Part shown: piece by piece, positions 1 to 8,087 of the stretch | How the letters are laid out: every line of letters begins with the position of its first letter | Numbering within the stretch: the first letter of the stretch is position 1 | Notes under the pieces: model-generated | Database searches by the model: none | Told to the model about the DNA's origin: nothing | What the model saw: the letters and a program-made list of their open reading frames with translations, nothing else | Position numbers and translations under genes: made by a program | Origin: Cellulomonas sp. | GTDB taxonomy: Bacteria; Actinomycetota; Actinomycetes; Actinomycetales; Cellulomonadaceae | Length of the DNA: 64,000 nucleotides | Assembly: GCF_015234515.1 (NCBI RefSeq) | Contig: NZ_JADGMY010000034.1 | Coordinates: 1-64,000 of the forward strand | Reading direction: 5' to 3'

Positions 1-31
1 CACGCGGCCTGAACACCCCTACCGAAACGGG

Positions 32-370
32 TCAACCGAAGTCGGGGCAGTCCCGATCGACCGCACCTAGCGTCGTGTCGGTCGGGACATGTCGGAGCAG
101 TTCACACAGATGGTTGCGACGATGGAGGAGGATCTCGAGTGCAGCGTTGCCGACGGCCTCGACCGACAGCATCGAGACCGCCACTAGGTCTTCGGCCGTG
201 AACTCGTCGGCGATAGCGGGCCGGTCGCCGCCTCCGCCGAGACGTTCGAAGTGTGCCCCCGTGAAGCCGCCGGTCGGGCGGGGCGTGTAGTAGGTGCGCA
301 CCACGTGCGCCGCGTCGTCCGTGTGCTGCGGCTCCAGGTAGCGGGCCAGACGCCTTGAAGGGGTGATCAT
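32..370 (-). CDS. DUF6308-like hypothetical protein, possibly C-terminally short
   Basis: A 112-residue protein of unknown function. The stretch TGGFTGAHFERLGGGG followed by FTAEDLVAVSMLSVEA resembles the N-terminal part of the actinobacterial DUF6308 family, whose function is not established; those proteins are usually nearer 200 residues, so this copy may be truncated after the LLRHVPTD segment. The ATG at 370 overlaps the TGA of the upstream restriction-methylase remnant (ATGA), which argues for this start over an in-frame extension further upstream. No signal peptide or membrane segment is visible. The family assignment comes from memory of the motif and is moderate; the reading frame itself is convincing in codon use. 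Confidence 0.5.
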   Translation of the reverse strand: MITPSRRLARYLEPQHTDDAAHVVRTYYTPRPTGGFTGAHFERLGGGGDRPAIADEFTAEDLVAVSMLSVEAVGNAALEILLHRRNHLCELLRHVPTDTTLGAVDRDCPDFG

Positions 371-790
371 GACTCGTCGGCCCGCACGGCAGCCTCGAGG
401 GCTGCGGCAACGGCTTCGAACTCCGCCACCGCCGCGGTGAGGTCTTCGACGATCTCCCTGGCGATCACCTCGGGTGCCGGCAGGTTGTCGAGGTCCTCGA
501 GGCTCTCGCCACGCAGCCACGTGATGTCGAGGTTCGCCTTGTCCCGTGCGGTGAGCTCGTCGTAGGTGAACGCGTGGAAGCGCTCGGTCGCGGTGCGAGT
601 CGCGCGGTCCTGCCCGGGGGCGTAGCAGGCGACGAAGTCGTCGAGGTGGGCTCGGGTGAGGGGGTTCTGCTTCAGGGTGAAGTGCTGGTTGGTGCGCAGG
701 CGTACACCCAGAGCCTCTCGGTCCAGGCGTGGCCTTCAGCTGCGGGCTTCTTGTCGAAGAAGAGCACGTTGGCCTTGACGCCAGTCATCT
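367..790 (-). pseudogene. Remnant of type I restriction-modification M subunit (HsdM), C-terminal part, frameshifted
   Basis: Minus-strand reading gives GVKANVLFFDKKP and WTERLWVY in one frame, then RTNQHFTLKQNPL, DDFVACYAPG, RFHAFTYDEL and WLRGESLEDLDNLPAPEVIA in another, ending with TGA at 369-367. This order is typical of the C-terminal region of N-6 adenine methylase (HsdM) subunits of type I restriction systems. The frame changes near position 700: the family usually has VYDLRTN, and here the bases between VY and RTN are one short of that. The catalytic NPPF motif and the rest of the methylase domain are absent upstream, where sequence of another origin begins near 790. It is therefore a dead fragment. 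It overlaps the next gene by 4 bases. Confidence 0.75.
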
Positions 791-1180
791 TCGTGGACGT
801 GTCCGGGGGTTGCCGGAGCCTCGTCGAGGAGCCCACGCAGGGTCGGGTCGTCGGCCGGGACGTCCCGCAGGAGCCTGCTCCGAGCGTCGATCGCGAGTTG
901 CGACGTCCGGACGATCAGCAACGTCGGCCGTGGGCCGGGACGAGGGAGCGTCTGCGCTCGTCGTAGATCCGACGCTGCTCTCCGCGGTGCACACCGCTGA
1001 CGGTGAGCCGGTACCGCTCGTCGACGTGCGTGACCGGGGGGACGTGCTGACGCTCGCGTCGCGCTGCGCGGGCCACGTGGGTCCACCGCGTCGGCCGCGC
1101 GGTGCTCGTACTCACGACGCCAGGAGAGCGTGCCGGCGTGATCAGGACCTCCCGACGCGGTGCGTCGTGGACCTCGGGTG
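791..1180 (-). pseudogene. Unrecognised frameshifted coding remnant
   Basis: Two minus-strand stretches read like parts of one protein: VTHVDERYRLTVSG with RRIYDERRRSLVPAHGR (about 925-1050) and, in a different frame, TLLIVRTSQLAIDARSRLL with DVPADDPTLRGLLDEA (about 815-925). Joining them needs one frameshift near 925. No family was recognised. The segment abuts the HsdM remnant at about 790 without an intact start or stop, so the neighbourhood looks like a deletion scar of a restriction locus. Protein-like composition is the only evidence for coding; the extent upstream toward 1280 is uncertain. Confidence 0.3.
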
Positions 1181-1291
1181 ATGTCGGAGGCGAGATTCCC
1201 GCGGTGCGTACCGCGGCCGCGTACCGCTCGCTAATGTGAACAAATCGGGCGTCGCGACCGGCGCGGTGCCTGCCGTTCATCGGGGGATCTC

Positions 1292-1618
1292 ATGGCTCGT
1301 CTGCGACTGACACTGACCGCGGCCGCGATCGCGGGTGCCGCGCTGCTCGCCTCCGCGGGACCCGCCGCGGCATGCCCCGCCGATCCGCGCGCCGACCCGG
1401 TGACGTGGGAGTACGACGGCGTCTACGACTGCTCGAAGGCGACCGTGGGCCACGGCGTGCGCACGTACACCAAGCCGTCGCCGGTGGCCTTCGTCGTCAT
1501 CAGGACGGGCGGGACGTACTTCGTGAGCGACCTGGGGGACGCCAACGAGGGCGACCGCACCTACACCTTCGACAAGAACATCCGCTTCGTCATCACGTGC
1601 AACTTCACCGACGCGTAG
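1292..1618 (+). CDS. Small secreted protein of unknown function
   Basis: A 108-residue protein with a clear Sec signal peptide: positively charged MARLR start, hydrophobic core AAAIAGAALLASA, and a likely cleavage site around AAA-CPADP (residues 27-28). The mature part is about 80 residues, has three cysteines (in CPADP, YDCSK and ITCNF) and several Tyr/Thr-rich beta-like segments, fitting a small disulfide-stabilised extracellular domain. The ATG at 1292 follows a purine-rich GGGGGA at 1281-1286. No family is recognised. It is the first intact gene after the decayed restriction remnants and lies upstream of other exported proteins on the same strand. Confidence 0.7.
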   Translation: MARLRLTLTAAAIAGAALLASAGPAAACPADPRADPVTWEYDGVYDCSKATVGHGVRTYTKPSPVAFVVIRTGGTYFVSDLGDANEGDRTYTFDKNIRFVITCNFTDA

Positions 1619-1826
1619 GACCCACCTGCCGGGGCCTCGCCCGGTCCCAGACCCAGATCGCGGCCGGCCTGGCTCGGGTCGTCTGACGGGTTCCTTGAGC
1701 CGATGCCCTGGGCGACGTCGACCCGGGGTCGGTTGCGTCGGTCAGGCACGCGGGCTCGCGGGACCGCCCGCAGATCGGTCCGCCGAACCGCCTCGGGACG
1801 TGCCGGTACGCCGCTATCGTCCGAAG

Positions 1827-2360
1827 ATGAGGTCGACGCCGAAGGTGACGCTGACGGTGGGGGCGCTGCTCGTCGGCGTCGCGTGGGCACTCGCGGCGTG
1901 CTCGGGCGGCGACGCGCCCGCCGGTCCGTCTGGCACCCCGCCGGGCACCCAGCCCTCCGACGGCACAGGTCACCTCGAGGTGTCGGACCTCGAGGACCCG
2001 CCCCAGCCCGGACACTTCACGGCCGAGCCGACCACCGTCGTCGCACGTCTCGGCGTGACCCCGGGCGGGTGCGTGACGGTGGAGGTGGACGGGGTCGAGC
2101 GCCTGCCCTTCTGGCCGAGCGGCACCCAGGTCGAGGAGGACCCCGACGACCTCGGCAGCTACGTCGTGACCCTGCCCGACGGCACGTCCCTGCGAACCGG
2201 TGACTCCTTCGAGGCGGCGGCGGTCGTCGACGACGCGCTGGCGTTCGGGGAGGAGTCGCAGCCGCCGGGCAAGGTGGCCACCCTGGTCGACTTCTGCGCG
2301 GTCGACGCGGCACCCGTGGCGTTCTTCGACGCCACGACGATCCACCCGCCGGTCGACTGA
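1827..2360 (+). CDS. Putative lipoprotein, unknown function
   Basis: A 177-residue protein starting MRSTPK with a hydrophobic stretch ending in the lipobox LAAC (Cys 23), so it is predicted to be lipidated and anchored outside the membrane. A low-complexity Gly/Pro/Ser/Thr linker (about residues 24-45) leads into a roughly 130-residue acidic domain with two cysteines (GGCVTV and DFCAVD) that could form a disulfide. The ATG at 1827 was chosen because translation from further upstream would bury the signal peptide behind 44 Arg/Pro-rich residues. No family was recognised. It stands among several exported proteins on the same strand, 27 bases before the cysteine protease gene. Confidence 0.7.
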   Translation: MRSTPKVTLTVGALLVGVAWALAACSGGDAPAGPSGTPPGTQPSDGTGHLEVSDLEDPPQPGHFTAEPTTVVARLGVTPGGCVTVEVDGVERLPFWPSGTQVEEDPDDLGSYVVTLPDGTSLRTGDSFEAAAVVDDALAFGEESQPPGKVATLVDFCAVDAAPVAFFDATTIHPPVD

Positions 2361-2387
2361 CCGCGGGTCTCCTCACCCAAGGTGGAT

Positions 2388-2957
2388 GTGCACATCAGGC
2401 AGAGATCCCCGTCCCTTCGCACCGTGCTCCCGTCGCTCGCCGTCGCGGTCGGCCTCGTCCTCGTCGCGCCGGGTGCCGCCCAGGGCGTCGAGAAGATCCT
2501 GAGCGTGACGCCGTACAAGCAGGAGCAGTCGAACTGGTGCTGGGCCGCGGCGTCGAAGACCATCGTCAAGTTCCAGACCGGCAACGTCGTCGCCCAGTGC
2601 ACGCTCGTCAAGAACGGCAAGGGCACGTCCTCGTGCGCCAACGTGGCGGGGTCGAAGTCCGACGTCATGAACGCGCTGTCCAGAAACGGCGTGAACCCGG
2701 GCGCCGAGCGGAAGCTGGACTGGGCGACGGTCGTCGCGGAGATGAAGACGAGCCGCCCGGTGTACAGCTCGATCCTCTGGAAGTCCGGCGGTGGGCACGC
2801 CCACGTCATCCGGGGCTACTACGACACCGGCTACTCCTACGGCGTCTCGTACGTCGACCCGGCGTCCGGGACCACGACGTCCCGCGAGTGGGGCAGCTAC
2901 CTGACCAACTCGTCGTGGACGACGGGCACCGGCCTCATCTACCTGACGAAGAAGTGA
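2388..2957 (+). CDS. Secreted papain-like (C39/staphopain-type) cysteine protease
   Basis: About 189 residues, with an N-terminal signal peptide (hydrophobic VLPSLAVAVGLVLVAPGAAQG). The mature part opens with KQEQSNWCWAAASKTI, the classic Gln/Cys active-site block of papain-like peptidases, followed by the His block GGGHAHVIRGYY and the YVDPASG segment; together they give the Gln-Cys-His-Asp arrangement of the Peptidase_C39_2/papain-like group. The GTG at 2388 is preferred because AAGG at 2379-2382 is well spaced from it; a GTG at 2382 is an alternative. The gene is followed after 8 bases by another exported protein, so the two are probably co-transcribed. Substrate unknown; it could act on proteins outside the cell or process its partner. 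Confidence 0.8.
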   Translation: MHIRQRSPSLRTVLPSLAVAVGLVLVAPGAAQGVEKILSVTPYKQEQSNWCWAAASKTIVKFQTGNVVAQCTLVKNGKGTSSCANVAGSKSDVMNALSRNGVNPGAERKLDWATVVAEMKTSRPVYSSILWKSGGGHAHVIRGYYDTGYSYGVSYVDPASGTTTSREWGSYLTNSSWTTGTGLIYLTKK

Positions 2958-2965
2958 GGCGCGAC

Positions 2966-3682
2966 ATGGCTGCACGTTCCCGGGTCCCGGCCGTCGCCGG
3001 CGCCGCGCTCGTCCTGCTCTGGCTGGGAGGTGCGTCCCCCGCTGCCGCGCAGGACGCCCCCGAGGCCGTCACCACGTGGTTCGCCCAAGAGGCGCCCGCT
3101 GTGGCGGGCGACGTCCTGCAGGGGCGTGCCGTGGACATCGCGGACGCGAGCTCCCCGGCGAGCACCTTCACCGTGGGCGACCCCGTCGCCCTGCACCGGT
3201 GGAACGACGGCTTCGTCGACGGCGAGTCCGTCGAGCCCCTCGTCGCGAGCGGCGAGTGGGTGGCGCCGCTCTCCCGCGACGGCGTCGTCGTCGGCACCAT
3301 CGCCGCGACGGAGTCCGCGGGGGCCGTGGCGTTTGCGTACGTCGACGACGACGCGCAGGCGGGACGAGCCCTCACGCAGGCGCCGACGGGTGACGTCGTG
3401 CAGGACCCGCAGCTCGGCGGGCTCGTCAAGGTCGGGCACGACGGCGACGTCGATGCGCTCTCACGCGCGGCCGCCGCGCCTCTGGCCGGGGTCGAGGACG
3501 CCACGGACCTGCAGTCCGCGGTGGAGGCGGCGCACGACCCGGGCATCCAGACGCTCGCGGCCGACGGTGCCGCTGGCGGGCCGGCCGGCGGTGTCGGCGC
3601 GCGGGAGGCCACCGGCCTCGTGCTGCTGGTCGGGGGTGCCGCAGCGCTGGCCCGTCGCCGGCTGTCGGCGCGCTCGCGCTGA
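2966..3682 (+). CDS. Exported protein with C-terminal membrane anchor, partner of the cysteine protease
   Basis: A 238-residue protein with a signal peptide (LVLLWLGGASPAAAQ, cleavage near AAA-QD), an extracellular acidic domain of about 170 residues, a Gly/Ala-rich linker, and a C-terminal hydrophobic segment ATGLVLLVGGAAALARRR followed by Arg/Ser, the architecture of proteins anchored by their C-terminus. No LPXTG motif is present, so classical sortase attachment is unlikely. The central part contains VGDPVALHRWNDGFVDGE, which I do not recognise as a family. It starts 8 bases after the protease gene, implying an operon; it could be a substrate, propeptide-like inhibitor or surface tether for the protease. 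A strong hairpin lies just after its stop. Confidence 0.65.
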   Translation: MAARSRVPAVAGAALVLLWLGGASPAAAQDAPEAVTTWFAQEAPAVAGDVLQGRAVDIADASSPASTFTVGDPVALHRWNDGFVDGESVEPLVASGEWVAPLSRDGVVVGTIAATESAGAVAFAYVDDDAQAGRALTQAPTGDVVQDPQLGGLVKVGHDGDVDALSRAAAAPLAGVEDATDLQSAVEAAHDPGIQTLAADGAAGGPAGGVGAREATGLVLLVGGAAALARRRLSARSR

Positions 3683-3690
3683 GAGCCCGC

Positions 3691-3722
3691 GCCGGTCGCG
3701 CCGCAGCGGTGGCGCGACCGGC
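3691..3722 (+). terminator. Intrinsic-type terminator hairpin
   Basis: Twelve-base perfect inverted repeat (GCCGGTCGCGCC at 3691-3702 with its complement at 3711-3722) around an 8-base loop, 9 bases after the stop of the anchored protein and before the convergent hemolysin III gene. No U-run follows, as is common in high-GC actinobacteria. Confidence 0.7.
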
Positions 3723-3806
3723 CGCGGGGCGCCCCGGCACACGCTGCGCGCCGCCGCGAGAGGGTGAGTCGCGCCCGTCACCGCGTCCCGGGACCGGTGC
3801 GGACCG

Positions 3807-4550
3807 CTAGGCGGGGAGGACGTACCGGTACATCAGCAGGTAGTGCAGCACGGACGCGAGCACCACCAGCACGTGCCAGATCTCGTGGAAGCCGAGGACG
3901 CCGGGCAGGGGGTTGGGCCGCTCGACCACGAACACGACGAACCCGACGCTGTAGACCAGCCCACCAGCGGCCATGAGCACGTACGCCCCCACGGGCAGGG
4001 CGACACCGGCGCCGACGAGCACCACCGGCATCCAGCCCATCGCGATGTACAGCGTGTTCGTCACGTACTTGGGCAGCTCGCGCAGCGCCGATCGCAGCGC
4101 GATGCCGACCGCGGCGACCACCCAGACCGCTCCCAGCACGGCCCAGCCGTACGCGTTGCGGAACAGCACCAGCACCAGCGGCGTCACGGACCCGGCGATC
4201 AGGACGAACACCGACGCGTAGTCGAGCGTCCGCAGCACGCCGTTGACGCGCGGCCCCCGGTCGATCCCGTGGTGCAGCGTGCTGGCGACGAACAGCAGGA
4301 GCACGGACGCGGCGTAGACGCTGAGCCCGACGACCTTCCAGAGGTCGCCCTCGGTGACCGCCTGGGCGACGAGCACGGCGCCCCCGACGAGCGCGAAGCA
4401 GCTCGCCGCGAGGTGCGTGACGGTGTTGACCCGCTCGTCGGTGACGTGGACGCTGCCGTCGCGGCTGAGCCGCGGTGGTGGGGTCGTCCCCGGCGTCGGC
4501 GTGGTGCGTGCGGACGTGGTCTCCACCGTTCGTTCCTCCTGGTGAGCCAT
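3807..4550 (-). CDS. trhA: Hemolysin III family membrane protein (PAQR/TrhA type)
   Basis: A 247-residue integral membrane protein with about seven transmembrane helices. The family's metal-site motifs are present: STLHHGID (the usual S-x-x-x-H), the LDYASVFVLIAGS segment carrying the conserved Asp, and HEIWHVLVV with two His near the C-terminus. These belong to the hemolysin III/PAQR superfamily, related to adiponectin receptors and proposed to have hydrolase or lipid-homeostasis roles; lytic activity has been reported for few members. About 35 Thr/Pro-rich residues precede the first helix. The start at 4550 follows AGGAGGAAC. The gene stands alone, convergent with the exported-protein genes and divergent from the RDD gene. 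Confidence 0.85.
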   Translation of the reverse strand: MAHQEERTVETTSARTTPTPGTTPPPRLSRDGSVHVTDERVNTVTHLAASCFALVGGAVLVAQAVTEGDLWKVVGLSVYAASVLLLFVASTLHHGIDRGPRVNGVLRTLDYASVFVLIAGSVTPLVLVLFRNAYGWAVLGAVWVVAAVGIALRSALRELPKYVTNTLYIAMGWMPVVLVGAGVALPVGAYVLMAAGGLVYSVGFVVFVVERPNPLPGVLGFHEIWHVLVVLASVLHYLLMYRYVLPA

Positions 4551-4734
4551 CGACGCGGCTCGTCCGGGAGCCTATCCGCGCGGCCCGGCCGCAGCGGCGG
4601 CACAGGTCCCGCGTCGGGGTGGGCGGTGCGTCACAGCGCGACGCACGCGTCCCACTCCGGGCCCTCGGGTCACCTCACCCGTCGCGGAGACCGAGCCGTC
4701 CGGCCCTGGTGCGCGCGCCGGTCCCGGTGCCACG

Positions 4735-5718
4735 ATGTCCCGCGTGACGACGACGCCTCTCGCGCTCCCCGCGGCTGCGGACATCACGACGCCGTCGTTC
4801 GCGAGCTGGGGGCGCCGGGTGGTCGCCGCCTTGCTGGACGGCGCGGTCCTGGGCGCGGTCGCGTGGTTCGCCGTCGGTGACGACGTCGTGGGGCCGTCGC
4901 TGCAGCCGACGTTCGACAGCGCGGGGCCCGAGGCGACGGCGCCGTGGACGTCGTCGGGCGTGCTCGTCGCCGCGTGGCTGGCGATGCTCGTGCTCCAGGG
5001 ACTGACCGGGCAGACGCCGGGGCGCCGCGTCCTCGACATCGCGGTGGTGCGCGCGCCGGCCGGTGGGCCGGTGGGTGGCCGGCCCGGGGTGCTGCGCTCG
5101 GTGGTGCGGTGGTTCGCGCACCTGCTCGACGCGATCCTGCTCCTCGGGTACCTGCGACCCCTGTGGCACGCCGAGCGGCGCACGTTCGCCGACAGCCTCG
5201 TCGGTACCGCAGTCGTCCGCTGCCCACCCCCGCGGCCGCGTGACGGCAAGGCGCTCGCCGTCACGATCGCGGCCTGGGTGGTCGTCCTCCTGGGCCTGGC
5301 GTTCGGCGTGAGGATCGGGGAGTCCGGCGGGGTGGACCGCGGCGCGCAGAGCGTGTGCCGGCTCGACGCGCAGGTCGCGGACGCCCCGGTGCAGGTGCGC
5401 GCGGTGGTCCTCGTCCGCGAGACCGAGTGGGACCGGGCGATACGCCTGTGGCCGTGGGCCGACGAGACGCGGACCACGGAGCGCGAGCGCCTGGCGCTCG
5501 AGGTGTCGTGGGACGTGACCGGGGACGTCGGCCCCGAGGCGCAGCTCCTCGCGCGCACGACCGCCGGGGGCTCGACGGTCGACAACGAGACGTCCGTGGG
5601 TGCGGGCTGGGCGTCGTTCCCGGTCGAGCGTGCGGGCGCGGGTCCCGTCGACGTCGACGTCGCGGTGGACGGCCGGTCGCTGACGTCGTGCACGGCTCAG
5701 CTGCCTCCGACGGGCTGA
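4735..5718 (+). CDS. RDD family membrane protein with extracytoplasmic C-terminal domain
   Basis: A 327-residue protein. Residues about 24-160 form an RDD domain: WGRRVVAALLDGAVLG (Arg and Asp of the signature), then QTPGRRVLDIAVV after the second helix and a third segment around HLLDAILLLGYLRPL. A fourth transmembrane helix (AVTIAAWVVVLLGLAFGV) leads into an approximately 130-residue exported domain with two cysteines (SVCRLD and SCTAQ) that I do not recognise. RDD proteins have unclear function; some are ion exchangers. Start could be ATG 4735 or GTG 4744. Monocistronic, divergent from the hemolysin III gene with a 184-base intergenic region in which no clear promoter was identified. Confidence 0.8.
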   Translation: MSRVTTTPLALPAAADITTPSFASWGRRVVAALLDGAVLGAVAWFAVGDDVVGPSLQPTFDSAGPEATAPWTSSGVLVAAWLAMLVLQGLTGQTPGRRVLDIAVVRAPAGGPVGGRPGVLRSVVRWFAHLLDAILLLGYLRPLWHAERRTFADSLVGTAVVRCPPPRPRDGKALAVTIAAWVVVLLGLAFGVRIGESGGVDRGAQSVCRLDAQVADAPVQVRAVVLVRETEWDRAIRLWPWADETRTTERERLALEVSWDVTGDVGPEAQLLARTTAGGSTVDNETSVGAGWASFPVERAGAGPVDVDVAVDGRSLTSCTAQLPPTG

Positions 5719-5850
5719 CGCGACGGGGTCGCGGGGCGACGTGCGTGCCCCCGCCCCCTCCACCCCATGACCGCCTGCTGCGGCGGAGCGTGGGAGTGAA
5801 TCCCGGAGGAACGTGCACGCGCCGCCCCGCTACTGTGCCGCGCGTGGCCA

Positions 5851-6000
5851 GTGCGGGCGCTCGCGGACGGGATCGGTGCGCCGTCCGTCGCGGACGTGGG
5901 GTGCGGGACCGGGCTCCTGACGGTCAGCCTTGCTCGCCCGGGTCGACGGGTCGTCGGGGTGGCGGCAGGCCGGATGACCGGGCGGTGCCGGGCGACGAGT
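5851..6000 (+). pseudogene. Remnant of a SAM-dependent methyltransferase
   Basis: Reading from 5851 gives SVADVGCGTGLLTVSLA followed by GRRVVGV, which is motif I (the glycine-rich SAM loop) plus the start of motif II of class I methyltransferases. After about residue 40 the sequence becomes Arg/Ala/Ser-rich without further methyltransferase motifs, and the same frame runs into the next gene out of phase. The fragment sits in a 415-base stretch (5719-6133) that otherwise holds no recognisable gene. It is probably a decayed gene or a deletion remnant. Confidence 0.55.
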
Positions 6001-6133
6001 ACCGTGCTGCCCGTCGGAAACGCACGACCGTCCTCCGCGCGCGCCGCTGTCGTCGTGCACGCCCGGGGTTCGGCGGTGCCTGCCGACGCGGGTCCGGACC
6101 GCCCGGTCCCGCGCGGGTGCACGGAGGAGGGGC

Positions 6134-6508
6134 ATGATCGACTTCACCAACGCCGCCTACGTCAAGCTCAACGAGCGGAAGCCTGCCGACGCGCACGCCG
6201 AGCTGGCCGAGCTGCTCCTGCCGGACGAGCGGGTGCTCGTCGCGTTCCGCGGGATGCGCGACTCCGTGACGTTCACGACCAAGCGCCTCGTCGCGGTCAA
6301 CGTGCAGGGCATGACCGGCAAGAAGAAGGACTACACCTCGCTCCCGTACAGCCGGGTCCAGGCGTTCTCCGTGGAGACCGCGGGGACGTTCGACCGGGAC
6401 ACCGAGCTCGAGCTGTGGTTCAGCGGGCTGGGACTGGTCAAGCTCGAGTTCGGGGCGGGCGTCGACATCCGCGGCCTCAGCCGGCTGCTCGCCGAGCGCT
6501 GCCTCTGA
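6134..6508 (+). CDS. Bacterial PH-domain (bPH) protein
   Basis: A 124-residue soluble protein that covers a single bacterial pleckstrin-homology domain: alternating beta-strands including DERVLVAFRGMRDSVTFTTKRL, the connecting DYTSLPYSRVQAFSVETAG, and ELELWFSGLGLVKLEFG, then a C-terminal helix ending in LAERCL. The pattern of a Thr-x-Lys-Arg strand followed by a Tyr/Ser-rich strand matches the bPH_1 (YvbH-like) family. No membrane segment or signal is visible, so it is cytosolic. A clear AGGAGG lies at 6123-6128, upstream of the ATG. Function of the family is unknown, though several members associate with envelope stress. Convergent with the YoaK-like gene. Confidence 0.75.
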   Translation: MIDFTNAAYVKLNERKPADAHAELAELLLPDERVLVAFRGMRDSVTFTTKRLVAVNVQGMTGKKKDYTSLPYSRVQAFSVETAGTFDRDTELELWFSGLGLVKLEFGAGVDIRGLSRLLAERCL

Positions 6509-6537
6509 CGCCCGCCGGGCACCGCCCTCGCGTGCTC

Positions 6538-6555
6538 ACGGCGTCGGTTCGCCGT
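6538..6555. terminator. Small hairpin between convergent genes
   Basis: Six-base perfect stem (ACGGCG and CGCCGT) with a TCGGTT loop, centred in the 54-base gap between the PH-domain gene and the convergent YoaK gene. Could serve both directions; short, so tentative. Confidence 0.35.
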
Positions 6556-6562
6556 CCGGACG

Positions 6563-7324
6563 TCAGCGGGCGACGAGCGCCTCCGCCGGCCGCGCGTCCT
6601 CGGGCGCCACGGCTGCGGCGCGCTCGTCCTGCCGGGCGCGGCGCCGCTGGTCGGCCCGGGCGACGAGGAGCGCCGCGACCCCGGCGGCGAACACGGCACC
6701 CGACGCCGCCAGGGCGACCGGGCCGTCGGCCAGGCGCAGCACCGCCGCGCCGAGGGCGGCGCCGGCACCCATGGCGAGGATCGCGAAGGTCCGGTGCCGC
6801 CACTGTGCTCCCGTCTGGCGCCCGCCGCCCAGGCGGCTCTCGCGCGTGACGTTGGCGAGCGTGCTGGTGACGACCACGGTCGTGATGTCGGTGTTGCCGA
6901 CCGGCTTGACCGCCGCGACCTGCGCGCCCATGAGTGCGGCGAGCACGGCGGTGAGCGTGATCTGCCCGAGGGCCTCCAGCTCACCGACCGCGGCCCACAC
7001 CCCCACGAGGACGAAGACGAGGACCGTTCCCGCGCCGAGCAGCCAGGCGCTGCGCACGGGCAGTCCCACGGGGTGCCCGCGGCGCACCAGCCGCCCGCCG
7101 ACCACGGAGCCCAGCGCGAAGCCGACGAGCGCCAGGGCGTTGTTGAGCAGCGGCATGTCCGGCACGCCCACCACCGCGAACGCCAGGAACAGCACGTTGC
7201 CGGTCATGTTGCCGGTGAAGACGCCGTCCAGGGCGAGGAAGCTCACGGCGTCGATGGCGCCGGTCGCCGCGGTGAGGAGCAGCAGGCCGGAGGTGTACAG
7301 GCCGGCGGTGGTGGGGCGGCGCAT
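6563..7324 (-). CDS. YoaK/DUF1275 family membrane protein
   Basis: A 253-residue protein with about six transmembrane helices. Hallmarks of DUF1275 (YoaK) are visible: AIDAVSFLALDGVFTGNMTGN in the first third and GAQVAAVKPVGNTDITTVVVTSTLANV in the second. The charged, Arg/Ala/Glu-rich C-terminal tail (from about residue 225) is cytosolic. Function is unknown for the family; members are often considered small-molecule permeases. The start ATG at 7324 overlaps the last base of the TGA of the upstream GntR gene, so the two are translationally coupled and the transporter-like protein is likely under the same regulator. Confidence 0.85.
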   Translation of the reverse strand: MRRPTTAGLYTSGLLLLTAATGAIDAVSFLALDGVFTGNMTGNVLFLAFAVVGVPDMPLLNNALALVGFALGSVVGGRLVRRGHPVGLPVRSAWLLGAGTVLVFVLVGVWAAVGELEALGQITLTAVLAALMGAQVAAVKPVGNTDITTVVVTSTLANVTRESRLGGGRQTGAQWRHRTFAILAMGAGAALGAAVLRLADGPVALAASGAVFAAGVAALLVARADQRRRARQDERAAAVAPEDARPAEALVAR

Positions 7325-8019
7325 CAGGCGTCCTTCAGCTGGGTGTGGATGTCGGTCAGGTGCTCGCGCATCGCCGCGGTGGCGGCGCCCGCGTCGTGGG
7401 CCGCCACCGCGTCGTAGATGGCCTGGTGCCCGGCGAGCGAGCGTGCGCGGGCGGCCTTCGTGGCGTGGGAGCGGCGGCGCACGGGCAGGGTCCAGTCGGC
7501 CATGAGCCCGTGGAGAGTGGTGAGCAGCGGGTTGCGGGCCGCGTGGGCCAGCAGCAGATGGAACTCCAGGTCCAGCTCGACGGAGCGTGCGGCGCTCAGC
7601 GGCCCCTGCGACGCGTCGAGGACGTCGTGCAGCTGCAGGAGGTTCGCGGCCGTGGCCCGGCGGGCGGCGAGGCCCGCCACGGACGGCTCGACGATGAGCC
7701 GCAGCTCGGCGGCGTCGGCCCGCGCGACGCCGCTCGTGCCCGCGTTCAGGCCCTCGAGGTCACGCTGCTCGCCCGACGTCTCGACGACCACGGTGCCGCG
7801 GCCGGGCCGCCGCTCGACGAGATGCTTGGACTCGAGCTCGAACATCGCCTCGCGCAGCGACGCGCGGGAGACGGAGAGCTGCTCGGCGAGCTCCCGCTCA
7901 CCCGGGAGCCGCTGCCCGGGGGCGAGCTCGCCGGTGGCGATGAGGCGTTCCAGGTGCGCGGCCAGGGTGACCGAGATGGTCGGTGACCTGCGCGCCAACG
8001 GCGGGACCGGTGTCGTCAC
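7324..8019 (-). CDS. FadR-type GntR transcriptional regulator
   Basis: A 231-residue regulator. Residues about 10-75 are a GntR winged helix (LAAHLERLIATGELAPGQRLPGERELAEQLSVSRASLREAMFELE split over the helices, wing RRPGRGTVV). The C-terminal 150 residues form an all-helical FCD domain with metal-binding-type residues: DLEFHLLLAHAARNPLL, then the GHQAIYDAVAAHD and REHLTDIH segments supply Asp and His ligands. GTG at 8019 was chosen: AAGGAG lies 6 bases ahead. It is coupled to the YoaK gene downstream and divergent from the amino-acid ABC genes, with TGGTCTGACC elements on both sides of the intergenic region, so autoregulation and ligand-controlled repression of the transporter are likely. 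Confidence 0.9.
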   Translation of the reverse strand: MTTPVPPLARRSPTISVTLAAHLERLIATGELAPGQRLPGERELAEQLSVSRASLREAMFELESKHLVERRPGRGTVVVETSGEQRDLEGLNAGTSGVARADAAELRLIVEPSVAGLAARRATAANLLQLHDVLDASQGPLSAARSVELDLEFHLLLAHAARNPLLTTLHGLMADWTLPVRRRSHATKAARARSLAGHQAIYDAVAAHDAGAATAAMREHLTDIHTQLKDA

Positions 8020-8087
8020 GAGGTGCTCCTTCGGTGTCCGTCGTCGGTGGTGGGGGTGTGCGTACCGGCACGCTAGCAACGGAATCC

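Noticed and set aside
3691-3806. Small RNA between exported protein and hemolysin III genes
   Set aside because: The hairpin sits 9 bases after a stop and no promoter is visible, so a terminator is the simpler reading.
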